From: Bacteroidetes bacterium ADurb.Bin145
Lineage (GTDB): Bacteria > Bacteroidota > Bacteroidia > Bacteroidales > VadinHA17
Assembly: GCA_002070505.1 (NCBI GenBank)
Contig: MWDJ01000009.1
Span: 28,984-92,983 of the forward strand
Direction of reading: 5' to 3'
Length of the DNA stretch: 64,000 nucleotides
The notes beneath the pieces are model-generated. The model did not search any database, was not told where the DNA came from, and saw only the letters and a list, made by a program, of their open reading frames with translations. Each line of letters opens with the position of its first letter. Positions within the stretch are counted from its first letter, which is position 1. A program made the position numbers and the translations under genes. Shown here piece after piece: positions 35,208 to 44,179 of this stretch.

Positions 35208-35672
35208 TTATTCCATATCATTAAGAATATCATAAAGCAAACTGCTTTCAAACCCTTTTGACAAACCGTATCTCAGGAGTTTTCCCCTGAGGTCGAACTG
35301 GTTTTTTGCTTTAATTGATTTCCGGTGCTGAAGCACTGTGTCTTTTACCCGTTTCCTGTATTGTTCTTCATCGACTGATTCCAATGCCTCACGGATAAGT
35401 TCATCGGGGATTGATTTTGCCCGCAGATGGGATGCAATTTTTACTTTCCCCCATTTATTGTGATTGAATTTATCTTTCACAAAAGCTTCTGAGTAACGGC
35501 GCTCGTTGATGAAATTCTCACGGATAAGAACCCTGATTATCTTCTCCGTTTCTTTCTCTGAAAGACTCCATGATCTCAACTTATTACTGATCTCAGAAAC
35601 GCAGTATTCCCTCTTTGAGCACAAATCCATTGCCTTTTTTGCGGCAATTGTGGTCAGGTTATTTTCAGTCAT
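35208..35672 (-). CDS. recX: Regulatory protein RecX
   Basis: Small helical protein of 154 residues that binds and inhibits RecA filaments. The triple three-helix repeat pattern is visible: KAMDLCSKREYCVSEISNKL, INERRYSEAFVKDKF with the family's characteristic DxxYA/RYSEAF motif, and the final repeat KDTVLQHRK, LRYGLSKGFESSLLYDIL. It overlaps prmC by 8 bp and converges on the DUF2752 gene. RecA is not in this window. Confidence 0.88.
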   Translation of the reverse strand: MTENNLTTIAAKKAMDLCSKREYCVSEISNKLRSWSLSEKETEKIIRVLIRENFINERRYSEAFVKDKFNHNKWGKVKIASHLRAKSIPDELIREALESVDEEQYRKRVKDTVLQHRKSIKAKNQFDLRGKLLRYGLSKGFESSLLYDILNDME

Positions 35673-36531
35673 GTCGGATCCCTTTTATAATTCGGTCTTT
35701 ACCATTGATATCTCTAATAATTTCAGTTCTTACATACCCGTTTGAATCCAGGAGTTTGAGGATGAGTGATCCCATTGTCTCATTTATTTCGAAATATATT
35801 CTTCCTCCCGGAACAAGGATCAGCTCAGACAGGTTTATCAGGGCCCTGTAAAAAACAAGAGGATCGTTATCAGGTACGAACAAGGCAGTATGAGGTTCAA
35901 AATCAAGTACGTTCCCGTTCATCAGCCTCTTTTCGGATTCAGTAACATATGGCGGATTGCTGACGAGGATGTCTGCCTTACTGAACAGATTGAGATCAGG
36001 ATTCAGGATATCGGCTTTAAAAAAACTGACGGCAGCATTATTAATCCGGGCATTCTCTTTTGCTGTTGTTATAGCTTCTTCTGATATATCAAAACCGGAT
36101 ACCAGGACTCCCGGAAGGTTCACTGCAAGAGAAATTGCTATACATCCTGTTCCGGTGCCGGCATCGACAATTGTCCCTCTGAATCCTTTGTTCTCCTTAA
36201 TGATATGATCTACAAGCTCTTCAGTTTCAGGGCGGGGGATTAGGGTATGACTGTTTACCTTAATTGTCAGATTATAAAAATTCGTCTCTCCCAGTATATA
36301 TTGTATTGGTTTCCCTGTTCTGAGTTGCCTGCAGATACTTATAATTTCATGGGATTGCCTTGTTGTGAGCCTGGTTTCAGGGAACGCAAGAGTATCTAAT
36401 TTTGATGATCCCAGGACACTTTTAAGTATGATGTTAATGAAAGCATTTATTTCAGTTTCCGGATATAGGTCCTTAAGTTCCCCGGTAAACCAGTCCTTAA
36501 TATCTCTTATTGTTTGTATCTTGAAGCCCAT
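35665..36531 (-). CDS. prmC: Peptide chain release factor N5-glutamine methyltransferase
   Basis: Methylates the glutamine of the GGQ motif of release factors RF1 and RF2, using S-adenosylmethionine. The SAM-binding motif is VDAGTGTGCIAISLA, and the catalytic NPPY lies in LVSNPPYVTESE; both are diagnostic. The N-terminal helical domain has PIQYILGETNFYN, shared by HemK proteins. Length 288 is normal. The gene overlaps recX by 8 bp and is divergent from ribD across 26 bp. Its target prfB is also in this window, about 6 kb away. Confidence 0.95.
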   Translation of the reverse strand: MGFKIQTIRDIKDWFTGELKDLYPETEINAFINIILKSVLGSSKLDTLAFPETRLTTRQSHEIISICRQLRTGKPIQYILGETNFYNLTIKVNSHTLIPRPETEELVDHIIKENKGFRGTIVDAGTGTGCIAISLAVNLPGVLVSGFDISEEAITTAKENARINNAAVSFFKADILNPDLNLFSKADILVSNPPYVTESEKRLMNGNVLDFEPHTALFVPDNDPLVFYRALINLSELILVPGGRIYFEINETMGSLILKLLDSNGYVRTEIIRDINGKDRIIKGIRHD

Positions 36532-36557
36532 AAATCAAAATTAACACTTTCGTCAGA

Positions 36558-37613
36558 ATGGGGGCAGACGAAGACCTTAAATTTATGAAACGGTGCCTGG
36601 AGCTTGCAGATAAGGCTCTGGGATTTACTTTTCCCAATCCTGTGGTTGGATGCGTCATTGTCTATAACGGAGCTATTATCGGGGAAGGGTATCACCTCAA
36701 GGCCGGAGGGCCGCATGCAGAAGTCATTGCAATAGGTTCGGTAGCCAGCAGAGAGTTGTTAAAAAGCTCAGTCCTGTACGTTAACCTTGAACCCTGTTCA
36801 CATTTTGGAAAAACCCCTCCCTGTGCTGATCTTGTTATCAATTCCGGAATAAGGAAAGTAGTTATTGGCACAAAAGATACAAGCGGAAACGTAGGAGGGA
36901 ATGGGATCCTTAAGCTTAAAAAAGCCGGATGTGACGTAATTACGGGTATACTCGAAGATGAGTGCCGCTGGATAAACAGGCGTTTTTTTACCTTTCATGA
37001 AAAAAAGAGGCCTTATATAATTCTTAAATGGGCACAGAGCGCAGACGGATTTATAGATTTCATAAGAGACGATAGAAATATTCAGAAACCGGCATGGATT
37101 ACAGGTGAGGCTGAAAGGGTACTTGTACATAAATGGAGATGTGACGAACAGGTGATCCTGGCAGGTGCGAGAACAATTAAGATGGATAATCCAAGGCTTA
37201 ATGTAAGGGAATGGACAGGTGATGACCCGGTAAGGGCAATACTGTCTGGTTCGGGTAAGATAGGTCCGAATTATTCAGTATTCAAAATTCCCGGAACTAC
37301 CCTGGTTTTCACTTATGATGAAGCACTTAAGATCAATGGTGCAACTACTATAGCCCTTGATAAAAAACAGATATCATCGAAGCAGATTGCTGATTATTTT
37401 TTCAAAGAAGGCATCCAGTCAATACTTATCGAGGGAGGTTACAAGGTCCTGGAACATTTTATATCTACAGGATTCTGGGATGAAGCCAGGATCTTTTACG
37501 GCAGGGATATTTATGAAAACGGTGTGCAGGCTCCCGAAATAGCAGGGAAGATCATTTCAAATGAAGTGTTCAGCAAAAGTACTCTTAAAGTGATTGTAAA
37601 TGAACCCGGTTAA
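36558..37613 (+). CDS. ribD: Bifunctional riboflavin deaminase/reductase
   Basis: Catalyses two consecutive steps of riboflavin synthesis, deamination and then side-chain reduction of the pyrimidine. The deaminase half has PNPVVGCVIV, HAEVIAI with the zinc His and catalytic Glu, and EPCSHFGKTPPC with the two zinc cysteines. The reductase half starts about residue 150 (PYIILKWAQSADGFI), with the NADPH-binding GARTIKMDNPRLNVR and ILIEGG. The 351-residue length is standard. It is divergent from prmC; other rib genes are not adjacent. Confidence 0.95.
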   Translation: MGADEDLKFMKRCLELADKALGFTFPNPVVGCVIVYNGAIIGEGYHLKAGGPHAEVIAIGSVASRELLKSSVLYVNLEPCSHFGKTPPCADLVINSGIRKVVIGTKDTSGNVGGNGILKLKKAGCDVITGILEDECRWINRRFFTFHEKKRPYIILKWAQSADGFIDFIRDDRNIQKPAWITGEAERVLVHKWRCDEQVILAGARTIKMDNPRLNVREWTGDDPVRAILSGSGKIGPNYSVFKIPGTTLVFTYDEALKINGATTIALDKKQISSKQIADYFFKEGIQSILIEGGYKVLEHFISTGFWDEARIFYGRDIYENGVQAPEIAGKIISNEVFSKSTLKVIVNEPG

Positions 37614-37624
37614 CCTTTTCCCTA

Positions 37625-37655
37625 CTTGATAATTCCAATAAATATTCTAATTTTG
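37625..37655 (+). promoter_or_regulatory. Promoter of the caspase-like/SpoIIE operon
   Basis: CTTG (37625-37628), 19 bp, then TAATTTTG (37648-37655): one mismatch from TTTG-N19-TAnnTTTG. The ATG of the caspase-like gene is 33 bp further on. Confidence 0.55.
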
Positions 37656-37675
37656 ATATAAGAAAATCTTATATC
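37655..37675 (+). promoter_or_regulatory. Operator-like perfect palindrome at the transcription start
   Basis: GATATAAG (37655-37662), AAAAT, CTTATATC (37668-37675): an 8-bp perfect inverted repeat. It begins at the last base of the -7 element and covers the expected start point. Its place is right for a repressor site, but a leader hairpin is also possible. Confidence 0.5.
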
Positions 37676-37687
37676 ATATTATAAGTC

Positions 37688-40027
37688 ATGAATAATAGAA
37701 TTATTCTTATTACAATACTGCTGATTGTTTCAGAAGTTTGCTCATTCGGTCAGACTGGTAAAAGATTTTATAAGGCGGGGCAGGAATTTCACGACAAGAT
37801 GAGATTTGAAGATGCAGTTGCCCAGTTCTCGGATGCGATATCTGCCGAACCATCAAATCCTGATTATTATTGTGCCAGGGGGAGATCATATATATCGCTG
37901 GAGAAATACGAAGAGGCAAAGGCTGATTTTGAAAAGGCACTGGTTTTTGCTCCCAGGAATACCGGGGCATTGATTGATCTTGGGGCAACGTGCAATAGGC
38001 TCGGCAAGTTCCCTGAAGCCTTGTCTCACCTGAACAGAGCTTCTGCTATTGATAAAAGGAACAGTGCCATATATCCGGAAAAAGTTATCACTCTTATCGG
38101 TCTTGAAAAATATGATCAGGCTCTGAGAGCTTCTGATACTGCAATACTTACCAGGGACACCCCTATGAATTATTATTATCGCGGGATAATTTATACAAAG
38201 CTTAACAATGACGTATTTGCAAAAAAAGAGTTCGAGAAAGCTATATCGAAGAACAAGAAACTTGCAGAACCAAGACTTGCCCTGGCTGAACTGCTGCTCA
38301 GGAACAATAATACGGAAGAGGCACTGAAACAATGCAATGAAATAATTAAAAATGATGAAAGGAATACTTCAGGATATCTGATGAGAAGCAAAGTTTACAG
38401 GAAGAACTTTGATCATGTCAGCGCTATTAATGATATCTCAAGAAGCATTCTTATTGACCCGGGTAATGCCGATTTTTATCTCTTCAGGGGGAATTGTTAT
38501 CAGGAGTTCAACCAGCCCACAAATGCGATAAATGATTATTCAAAATATATTTCAATGAATCCTGATAATCCTGATGCCTATTTTGCCAGGGCTAAATCAT
38601 TTGAAGATATTATGAATTTTGACAAGGCGATGGATGATTACAGGAAGATCACCGAGCTTTCTGAATTCAACCAGCAGGCGCGTAAACTGCTTAAGGAATC
38701 ACAAAACAGGCTATATGAGCTGAACAGGGAAAACGTTCCGCCAGAGATCATCGTCGTCAATCCTGCTCCCCTGAACGGTGAGATAGAACTCAGGGGAGAC
38801 AATAATACAATGCTTATCACCGGAAAAATAAGGGATAAAAGCAAGATAAAATCCTTATCAATCAATAATGATCCCATTACATTAATAGAGAAAAACGGAG
38901 AATATGAATTCTTCTCAAATATAAATGTCACCGGGATCGATTCAGTAAAACTAATAGCATATGATGATTATGATAATCCCCGTAAGATTGCATACAGGAT
39001 TTTCCGTACTGAAACCAATGCACCGCAGATCAGCATAATGGCTCCCTATGCTTCGGATGACCGCAGGATCTACCTTGATAATAACTCTCCTTCACTGTTC
39101 ATCCAGGGCAGGATAACTGATGAGAGCAAAATAAAATCAATATTCATAGAAGGAGTTACCGCCAGTTATCCCCTGAACGAACTGAATCCGGTTTTCACTG
39201 CCACCGTTGATATACTGAATAAGAATAAAATTATCGTTGAAGTTGAGGATATTTACGGTAACAAACAGTCAAATGAATTCGATCTTAACAGGGAAGGCGC
39301 AAATCTTGCCCAGACCAACCCAATGGGTAAAACATGGGTGATTTTTATCGAAAATTCAAAGTATTCAACATTTGCCAGTCTCGACGGGCCGCTGAAGGAC
39401 TATAATTTAATGATGCAGGCATTCTCCGGCTATCAGATCCATAATTACATACGTAAGCAAAACATGACAAAGGCCGAAATGGAGAGATTCTTCTCTATTG
39501 AGCTGAGGGATCTTATAAGAACAAACCAGGTTAAATCTCTTCTCATCTGGTATGCCGGTCATGGGAAATTCATCAATGATGTCGGTTACTGGATCCCTGT
39601 AGATGCAAAAAGGGATGATGAGTTCACTTATTTTAACCTCAATACATTAAGGGCATCAATGGAGCCATATCTTGTTTATCTTACACATACTCTGGTTGTG
39701 ACTGATGCATGCGAGTCCGGTCCGAGTTTCTACCAGGCAATGAGATCCGACCTGAAAAAGAGAAGCTGCGACGACTGGCAGGCCACTCAGTTCAAATCGT
39801 CACAGGTATTTTCATCAGCAGGGTATGAGCTTGCAGTTGACGATTCGCAATTTACAAGGACCTTTGCTTCAGCACTTACAAATAATCCAAATGCTTGTAT
39901 CCCCATTGAAGAAATAGTTATGAAAGTGGCAACAGCTGTCGGTAGTAATAATCAGCAAAAACCAAAATTCGGTAAGATAACCGGACTGAAAGATGAAGAT
40001 GGTACATTCTTCTTTATAGCAAAATAA
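37688..40027 (+). CDS. Exported TPR and caspase-like (peptidase C14) protein
   Basis: Protein of 779 residues. A signal peptide (1-21, ending SFGQ) is followed by about eight tetratricopeptide repeats (24-345, with patterns such as YYCARGRSYISLEKYEEAK). Two beta-rich Ig-like stretches follow (350-440 and 446-532, each with a DxSKIKS segment). The C-terminal caspase-like domain (545-779) has the catalytic His625 in WYAGHGKF and Cys675 in VTDACESG. Such proteins cut other proteins after regulated activation. The signal peptide implies a periplasmic or surface position, unusual for a caspase relative. The SpoIIE sensor gene starts 5 bp later, so the two are surely co-transcribed. Confidence 0.85.
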   Translation: MNNRIILITILLIVSEVCSFGQTGKRFYKAGQEFHDKMRFEDAVAQFSDAISAEPSNPDYYCARGRSYISLEKYEEAKADFEKALVFAPRNTGALIDLGATCNRLGKFPEALSHLNRASAIDKRNSAIYPEKVITLIGLEKYDQALRASDTAILTRDTPMNYYYRGIIYTKLNNDVFAKKEFEKAISKNKKLAEPRLALAELLLRNNNTEEALKQCNEIIKNDERNTSGYLMRSKVYRKNFDHVSAINDISRSILIDPGNADFYLFRGNCYQEFNQPTNAINDYSKYISMNPDNPDAYFARAKSFEDIMNFDKAMDDYRKITELSEFNQQARKLLKESQNRLYELNRENVPPEIIVVNPAPLNGEIELRGDNNTMLITGKIRDKSKIKSLSINNDPITLIEKNGEYEFFSNINVTGIDSVKLIAYDDYDNPRKIAYRIFRTETNAPQISIMAPYASDDRRIYLDNNSPSLFIQGRITDESKIKSIFIEGVTASYPLNELNPVFTATVDILNKNKIIVEVEDIYGNKQSNEFDLNREGANLAQTNPMGKTWVIFIENSKYSTFASLDGPLKDYNLMMQAFSGYQIHNYIRKQNMTKAEMERFFSIELRDLIRTNQVKSLLIWYAGHGKFINDVGYWIPVDAKRDDEFTYFNLNTLRASMEPYLVYLTHTLVVTDACESGPSFYQAMRSDLKKRSCDDWQATQFKSSQVFSSAGYELAVDDSQFTRTFASALTNNPNACIPIEEIVMKVATAVGSNNQQKPKFGKITGLKDEDGTFFFIAK

Positions 40028-40032
40028 AAATA

Positions 40033-43000
40033 ATGAATCTGACATATCTGTTCTGCTCCAAAAAGGCCATCAGTGTAACCTGTCTGCTGACCTTCCTGAT
40101 ACTGTTTTCAGGGAAAATCATTCAGGCGCAAACCTGTTTTTTTGAGAGATATGGTGTTGAACAGGGACTTGGATCATCGAAAGTATATACTGTGATCCAG
40201 GACAGGAACGACTGGATCTGGCTCGGAACGGAAAGCGGAGTCTCCAGATTCGACGGATCAGGATTTGAAAATTTCACTTCAGCACAGAATATGGCCGGGG
40301 GAGGTGTTTTCTGCATGACAGAAGACACCCTGGGAAGAATATGGTTCGGACACCTCAACGGAGGACTCTCTTTATATGACAGGGGGACCTTCTTCAAGCT
40401 CAAGTTTGATTCGATATCACTTGATGGTGATATTACAGGTATCAGGCAGCTTAACGGAAAGATCTGGATCACCACAATGAATAACGGCGCCATTCTGACC
40501 TCTTTCCCCCGAAGAGGTGATACAGTTCTGTCAGGAACCCAGTATCTGGGTAAAGATGGCCTGAGTGACCAGATATCAGGAGTTTGCATAGATAATGCAA
40601 ATAATTTTTATTGTATCACACCTTATGCAGGCATAAAAAAATTCAACCCTTCCCGGAATAATTTCGAAACCTTCAGTCCCCCGGGTCTGACAAAATTCTT
40701 TAATGTCATAGTTATGTTCCAGGACAGCAAAGGCAATTACTGGTACGGAACCCATAACGGCGGCTTGTACAAATATGATGTCGATTCAGGTAAAATGAGG
40801 GTTTTCGATGTGAGGGACGGATTATCCAGGAATATGATCTCTTACATTACCGAAGACTATAGGGGAAATATCTGGGCAGGGACCTTTGGAGGCGGTATAA
40901 CTGTATTTGAGGGAGAAAAGATAAAGGTTTATGACCAGTCAAATGGACTGGAAGCAACTTCAATCCATTGTATTATCGAGGATAAGGAGCAAAATATGAT
41001 AATTGCCGATCACTATAACGGGATCAGCATTTATAAGGGAGATCATTTTCTGACATGGAGTGATGAAAAATTTCTGCCGGACAAAAGTGTTTTTGCTGTT
41101 GAACAGGATGAACTGGGAAGATACTGGATTGGTACTAACAAAGGGATATCAGTATACACACCCATTGCCCTGGGCAGAAATAACGTTCAGTTTTTCAGCT
41201 CAGCCGGGGCAAAAATAAGATTTATTGAATCCGACAGGGCAGGAACAATCTGGATCGGTACCGACGGATCAGGATTGTCAAGGTATGATATGAACACAAA
41301 GCGGTTTACTTATGATACCAGGATCAACAGTTATCTGCATATCAATGCCATAATAACTGCACTCGTTCTTGATAAAAGCAACAGGCTGTGGATCGGGAAT
41401 ATGGACAGGCTTGTAATGTTTGACAGGAATAAAGACGAAATATCTTATTTTTCACAGGAGAACGGGCTGGCCGGTACATCGATCACTGCACTTTTCTGCG
41501 ACAGGGACAATAATATATGGATAGGATCAGAAAATAAGTCAGGTCTTACGAAATACGATTCCCAGAAAAAGGAATTCAGGAAGATCAATATCGGAGAAGA
41601 ATATATTCCAAAGGCCATTACCCAGACTGCAGACGGAAATATCTGGATCGGAACGCCCAGCGGCCTTTTGTCACTTAGTAACGATACTATTGTGTTGAAC
41701 CTCACTGAAGAGACAGGACTTCTTTCAAACAATGTCAAACTGCTGCAGCCTGAAGGGAAGGACTATCTTTACATTGGAACAAATAAGGGGCTGAACAGGT
41801 ACAATCTCAGGGACAGCACTATTGCTTCTTTCACAAGGAGAAATGGTTTTTCCGGTATAGAGACGAATCTTAATGCTTCGCTGTCTGATAATAGTGGTAA
41901 TCTGTGTTTCGGTACCGCCAATGGCATTACAATGCTGAACCCCGGATTGATGCCTCCGGTGAGCAAAGAACCGGTCGTGCACATAAGCAGGATGGAAGTG
42001 AATTATAGTCCAAGAACAATGGAAAATGGACTGAGACTGAATTATAAGGAAAATTCGATTGTATTTAAATACTACTGTGTAAGTCTCATGGAGCCGGATG
42101 CTGTCAAATTCAAAGTGATGCTCAGGGGCTTCGATCCGGGATGGAAACATGCCAGCAGTGAGACAATGCAGGATTATTCCCTGCCTCCGGGTCATTATAC
42201 TTTCATGGTAATGGCTTCCAACGGTTATGGTTACTGGAATGAAAAACCTGTTGAGTATTCATTTGTCATTAAACCTCCTTTCTATAAGAGCCCCTGGTTC
42301 ATTCTGAGTGCAATCATACTGGCAGCCGCAGGGATCATCATTTATATAAAAATACGCGAGAAAAACCTGATAAGGGAAAAGAAGATCCTGGAAGCTAAAG
42401 TCGCGGAGCGGACAGCGGAAGTAGTTCAGAAGAGCAAAGAAATTGAGGAAAAAAACAGGGACATTACAGCAAGTATAAGGTATGCAGAGAGGATACAGAG
42501 AGCGATGCTTCCGATGGAGAACACCTTCCCGGATACTTTCGTATTCTATCTGCCAAAGGATATTGTAAGCGGTGATTTTTACTGGATGTACTCCACGGGT
42601 GATCTTCAGTTCATAGCGGCCTGCGACTGTACAGGGCATGGTGTTCCCGGTGCATTTATGTCGATAATCGGCCATAATTCCCTCGACAAAGTAGTGAAAG
42701 AGTATGGGATCATACATCCCGGAGAGATACTTGATAAGCTGAATGAAGAAGTTGTCAAAGCCCTTAAACAGCGGAATGAGGAAACGATTAACGACGGTAT
42801 GGATCTTGCCCTGGCAGTTTTTGACCGAAGGAGATATTTACTGGAATTTGCCGGAGCTTTCAATCCCCTTTATATTGTAAGTGATGGTCAGCTTTCTGTT
42901 TATAAAGGTGACAGGTTCCCGATCGGAATGTCGACACAGCAGGAAGAGAAAACGTTCATTAACCAGTTAATTGATGTCAAGCCGGGTGATATGATTTACA

Positions 43001-43209
43001 TGTGCTCTGACGGGTATGCTGATCAGTTCGGGTCGAATGAAGTAAAGAAATTCAAATCAGGGAACATTAAAAAAATGTTACTCGCGATACATCATCTACC
43101 GGTCGGGGAACAACACGAAATAATAAGCAGAACTATCCTGGAATGGAAAGGCGATCTGCCACAGGTAGATGACATGCTGTTCCTTGGAATGAGGATACCG
43201 GCACGTTAG
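40033..43209 (+). CDS. Beta-propeller sensor with SpoIIE (PP2C) phosphatase domain
   Basis: Membrane signalling protein of 1058 residues. After a signal peptide come about eleven or more two-component-regulator propeller repeats (WLGTESGVSRFDG, WIGTDGSGLSRYD and similar). A Y_Y_Y domain follows (about 660-740, ending PPGHYTFMVMASNGYGYW), then one transmembrane helix (SPWFILSAIILAAAGIIIYI, about 755-774), a coiled coil, and a cytoplasmic PP2C/SpoIIE phosphatase. Metal-binding acids are present: SGDFYW, CDCTGHGVPGA, SDGYADQ and QVDDMLFLG, so the phosphatase should be active. The architecture resembles hybrid two-component sensors with the kinase replaced by a phosphatase. No partner kinase or anti-sigma antagonist is adjacent. 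Confidence 0.9.
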   Translation: MNLTYLFCSKKAISVTCLLTFLILFSGKIIQAQTCFFERYGVEQGLGSSKVYTVIQDRNDWIWLGTESGVSRFDGSGFENFTSAQNMAGGGVFCMTEDTLGRIWFGHLNGGLSLYDRGTFFKLKFDSISLDGDITGIRQLNGKIWITTMNNGAILTSFPRRGDTVLSGTQYLGKDGLSDQISGVCIDNANNFYCITPYAGIKKFNPSRNNFETFSPPGLTKFFNVIVMFQDSKGNYWYGTHNGGLYKYDVDSGKMRVFDVRDGLSRNMISYITEDYRGNIWAGTFGGGITVFEGEKIKVYDQSNGLEATSIHCIIEDKEQNMIIADHYNGISIYKGDHFLTWSDEKFLPDKSVFAVEQDELGRYWIGTNKGISVYTPIALGRNNVQFFSSAGAKIRFIESDRAGTIWIGTDGSGLSRYDMNTKRFTYDTRINSYLHINAIITALVLDKSNRLWIGNMDRLVMFDRNKDEISYFSQENGLAGTSITALFCDRDNNIWIGSENKSGLTKYDSQKKEFRKINIGEEYIPKAITQTADGNIWIGTPSGLLSLSNDTIVLNLTEETGLLSNNVKLLQPEGKDYLYIGTNKGLNRYNLRDSTIASFTRRNGFSGIETNLNASLSDNSGNLCFGTANGITMLNPGLMPPVSKEPVVHISRMEVNYSPRTMENGLRLNYKENSIVFKYYCVSLMEPDAVKFKVMLRGFDPGWKHASSETMQDYSLPPGHYTFMVMASNGYGYWNEKPVEYSFVIKPPFYKSPWFILSAIILAAAGIIIYIKIREKNLIREKKILEAKVAERTAEVVQKSKEIEEKNRDITASIRYAERIQRAMLPMENTFPDTFVFYLPKDIVSGDFYWMYSTGDLQFIAACDCTGHGVPGAFMSIIGHNSLDKVVKEYGIIHPGEILDKLNEEVVKALKQRNEETINDGMDLALAVFDRRRYLLEFAGAFNPLYIVSDGQLSVYKGDRFPIGMSTQQEEKTFINQLIDVKPGDMIYMCSDGYADQFGSNEVKKFKSGNIKKMLLAIHHLPVGEQHEIISRTILEWKGDLPQVDDMLFLGMRIPAR

Positions 43210-43778
43210 ATTTTGGCAATTTTACGCCAGTCTTCGTCATTTTTTCTTTTCCCGAGAGCATTTATTGCCTCTTCCGGCGTATTGACGATCTCCCATATGC
43301 CTTTATGTTCAAGCCTCATAAAGTTGCTTTCGACCATGTGTTCTATAAACTGAAAGAACCGGTCATAAAAGCCAAGGGTATTCAGTACAATTATCGGTCC
43401 GCGAAAAAGGCTCAGCTGTTTCAATGTAATGGCCTCAGTCAGTTCTTCAAGGGTCCCGATACCTCCGGGCAGGGCAACAATTGCATCGGACATCTCAAAC
43501 ATCCTCTTTTTTCTTTCGCCCATGTCATTTGTAATGATCATTTCATCCAACCCGTGATGACCCCATCCTTCCTCTTTCATGAATGAAGGAAGCACTCCGG
43601 TAATATTTCCCCCTTCAGAAATAATGGCGTCGGCGATCTTTCCCATCAGTCCGATACCTCCTCCTCCAAAAACAACGTCTATTCCCGAACGTGCAAATAA
43701 GGAACCAAGCTCTGAGGCTGCTTCTGCATATTTGCTATCTATCCTGCTGCTGGATGCAGCAAAAATACAAACCGTCAT
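43206..43778 (-). CDS. LOG-family protein (TIGR00730, cytokinin-riboside-phosphate phosphoribohydrolase)
   Basis: Cytoplasmic Rossmann-like nucleotide-binding protein of 190 residues; family members split nucleoside 5'-monophosphates into base and ribose 5-phosphate. The PGGIGTLEE motif (family PGGxGTxxE) is intact, and the N-terminal GGGGIGLMGKIADA completes the nucleotide-binding site. The gene overlaps the end of the SpoIIE gene by 4 bp, converging on it, and lies 35 bp behind trxA on the same strand. It is often a housekeeping gene in Bacteroidetes. Confidence 0.9.
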   Translation of the reverse strand: MTVCIFAASSSRIDSKYAEAASELGSLFARSGIDVVFGGGGIGLMGKIADAIISEGGNITGVLPSFMKEEGWGHHGLDEMIITNDMGERKKRMFEMSDAIVALPGGIGTLEELTEAITLKQLSLFRGPIIVLNTLGFYDRFFQFIEHMVESNFMRLEHKGIWEIVNTPEEAINALGKRKNDEDWRKIAKI

Positions 43779-43813
43779 TTTCCCGGGTGGGTTGGAATTA
43801 TCAGATTGATGTC

Positions 43814-44131
43814 TTAAAGAAGGCTTTTCAGTTTATTTACAAGGACATTTTTAGGAACAGCTCCTACCTGTTTATCGGCAATCTTACCGTCCTTAAAGAA
43901 AAGTATTGTCGGGATATTCCTGATACTGTATTTAATAGCTACCTGAGGGCTGTTATCGACATCGCATTTAGCCACCACTGCTTTGCCTGAAAATTCGCCT
44001 GACATCTCTTCGATGGATGGTGCGATCATTCTGCACGGGCCACACCACTCTGCCCAGAAATCAACAATTGCAGGTATGTCTGATTTTATCACGACGTCTT
44101 CAAAATTGGTATCATTAACCTCTATTGCCAT
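43814..44131 (-). CDS. trxA: Thioredoxin
   Basis: Cytoplasmic protein-disulfide reductase, 105 residues. The active site WCGPC is at residues 29-33 (Cys30 and Cys33), with the buried Asp in AIVDFW and the cis-proline in RNIPTILFF. All features of classical thioredoxin are present. It is followed by the LOG-family gene on the same strand and preceded by dnaE, 48 bp upstream. Confidence 0.96.
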   Translation of the reverse strand: MAIEVNDTNFEDVVIKSDIPAIVDFWAEWCGPCRMIAPSIEEMSGEFSGKAVVAKCDVDNSPQVAIKYSIRNIPTILFFKDGKIADKQVGAVPKNVLVNKLKSLL

Positions 44132-44179
44132 AAAAAAAAGTATTAAAAATATCAGTAAAAATGCCGGGCGTAAAGATAG

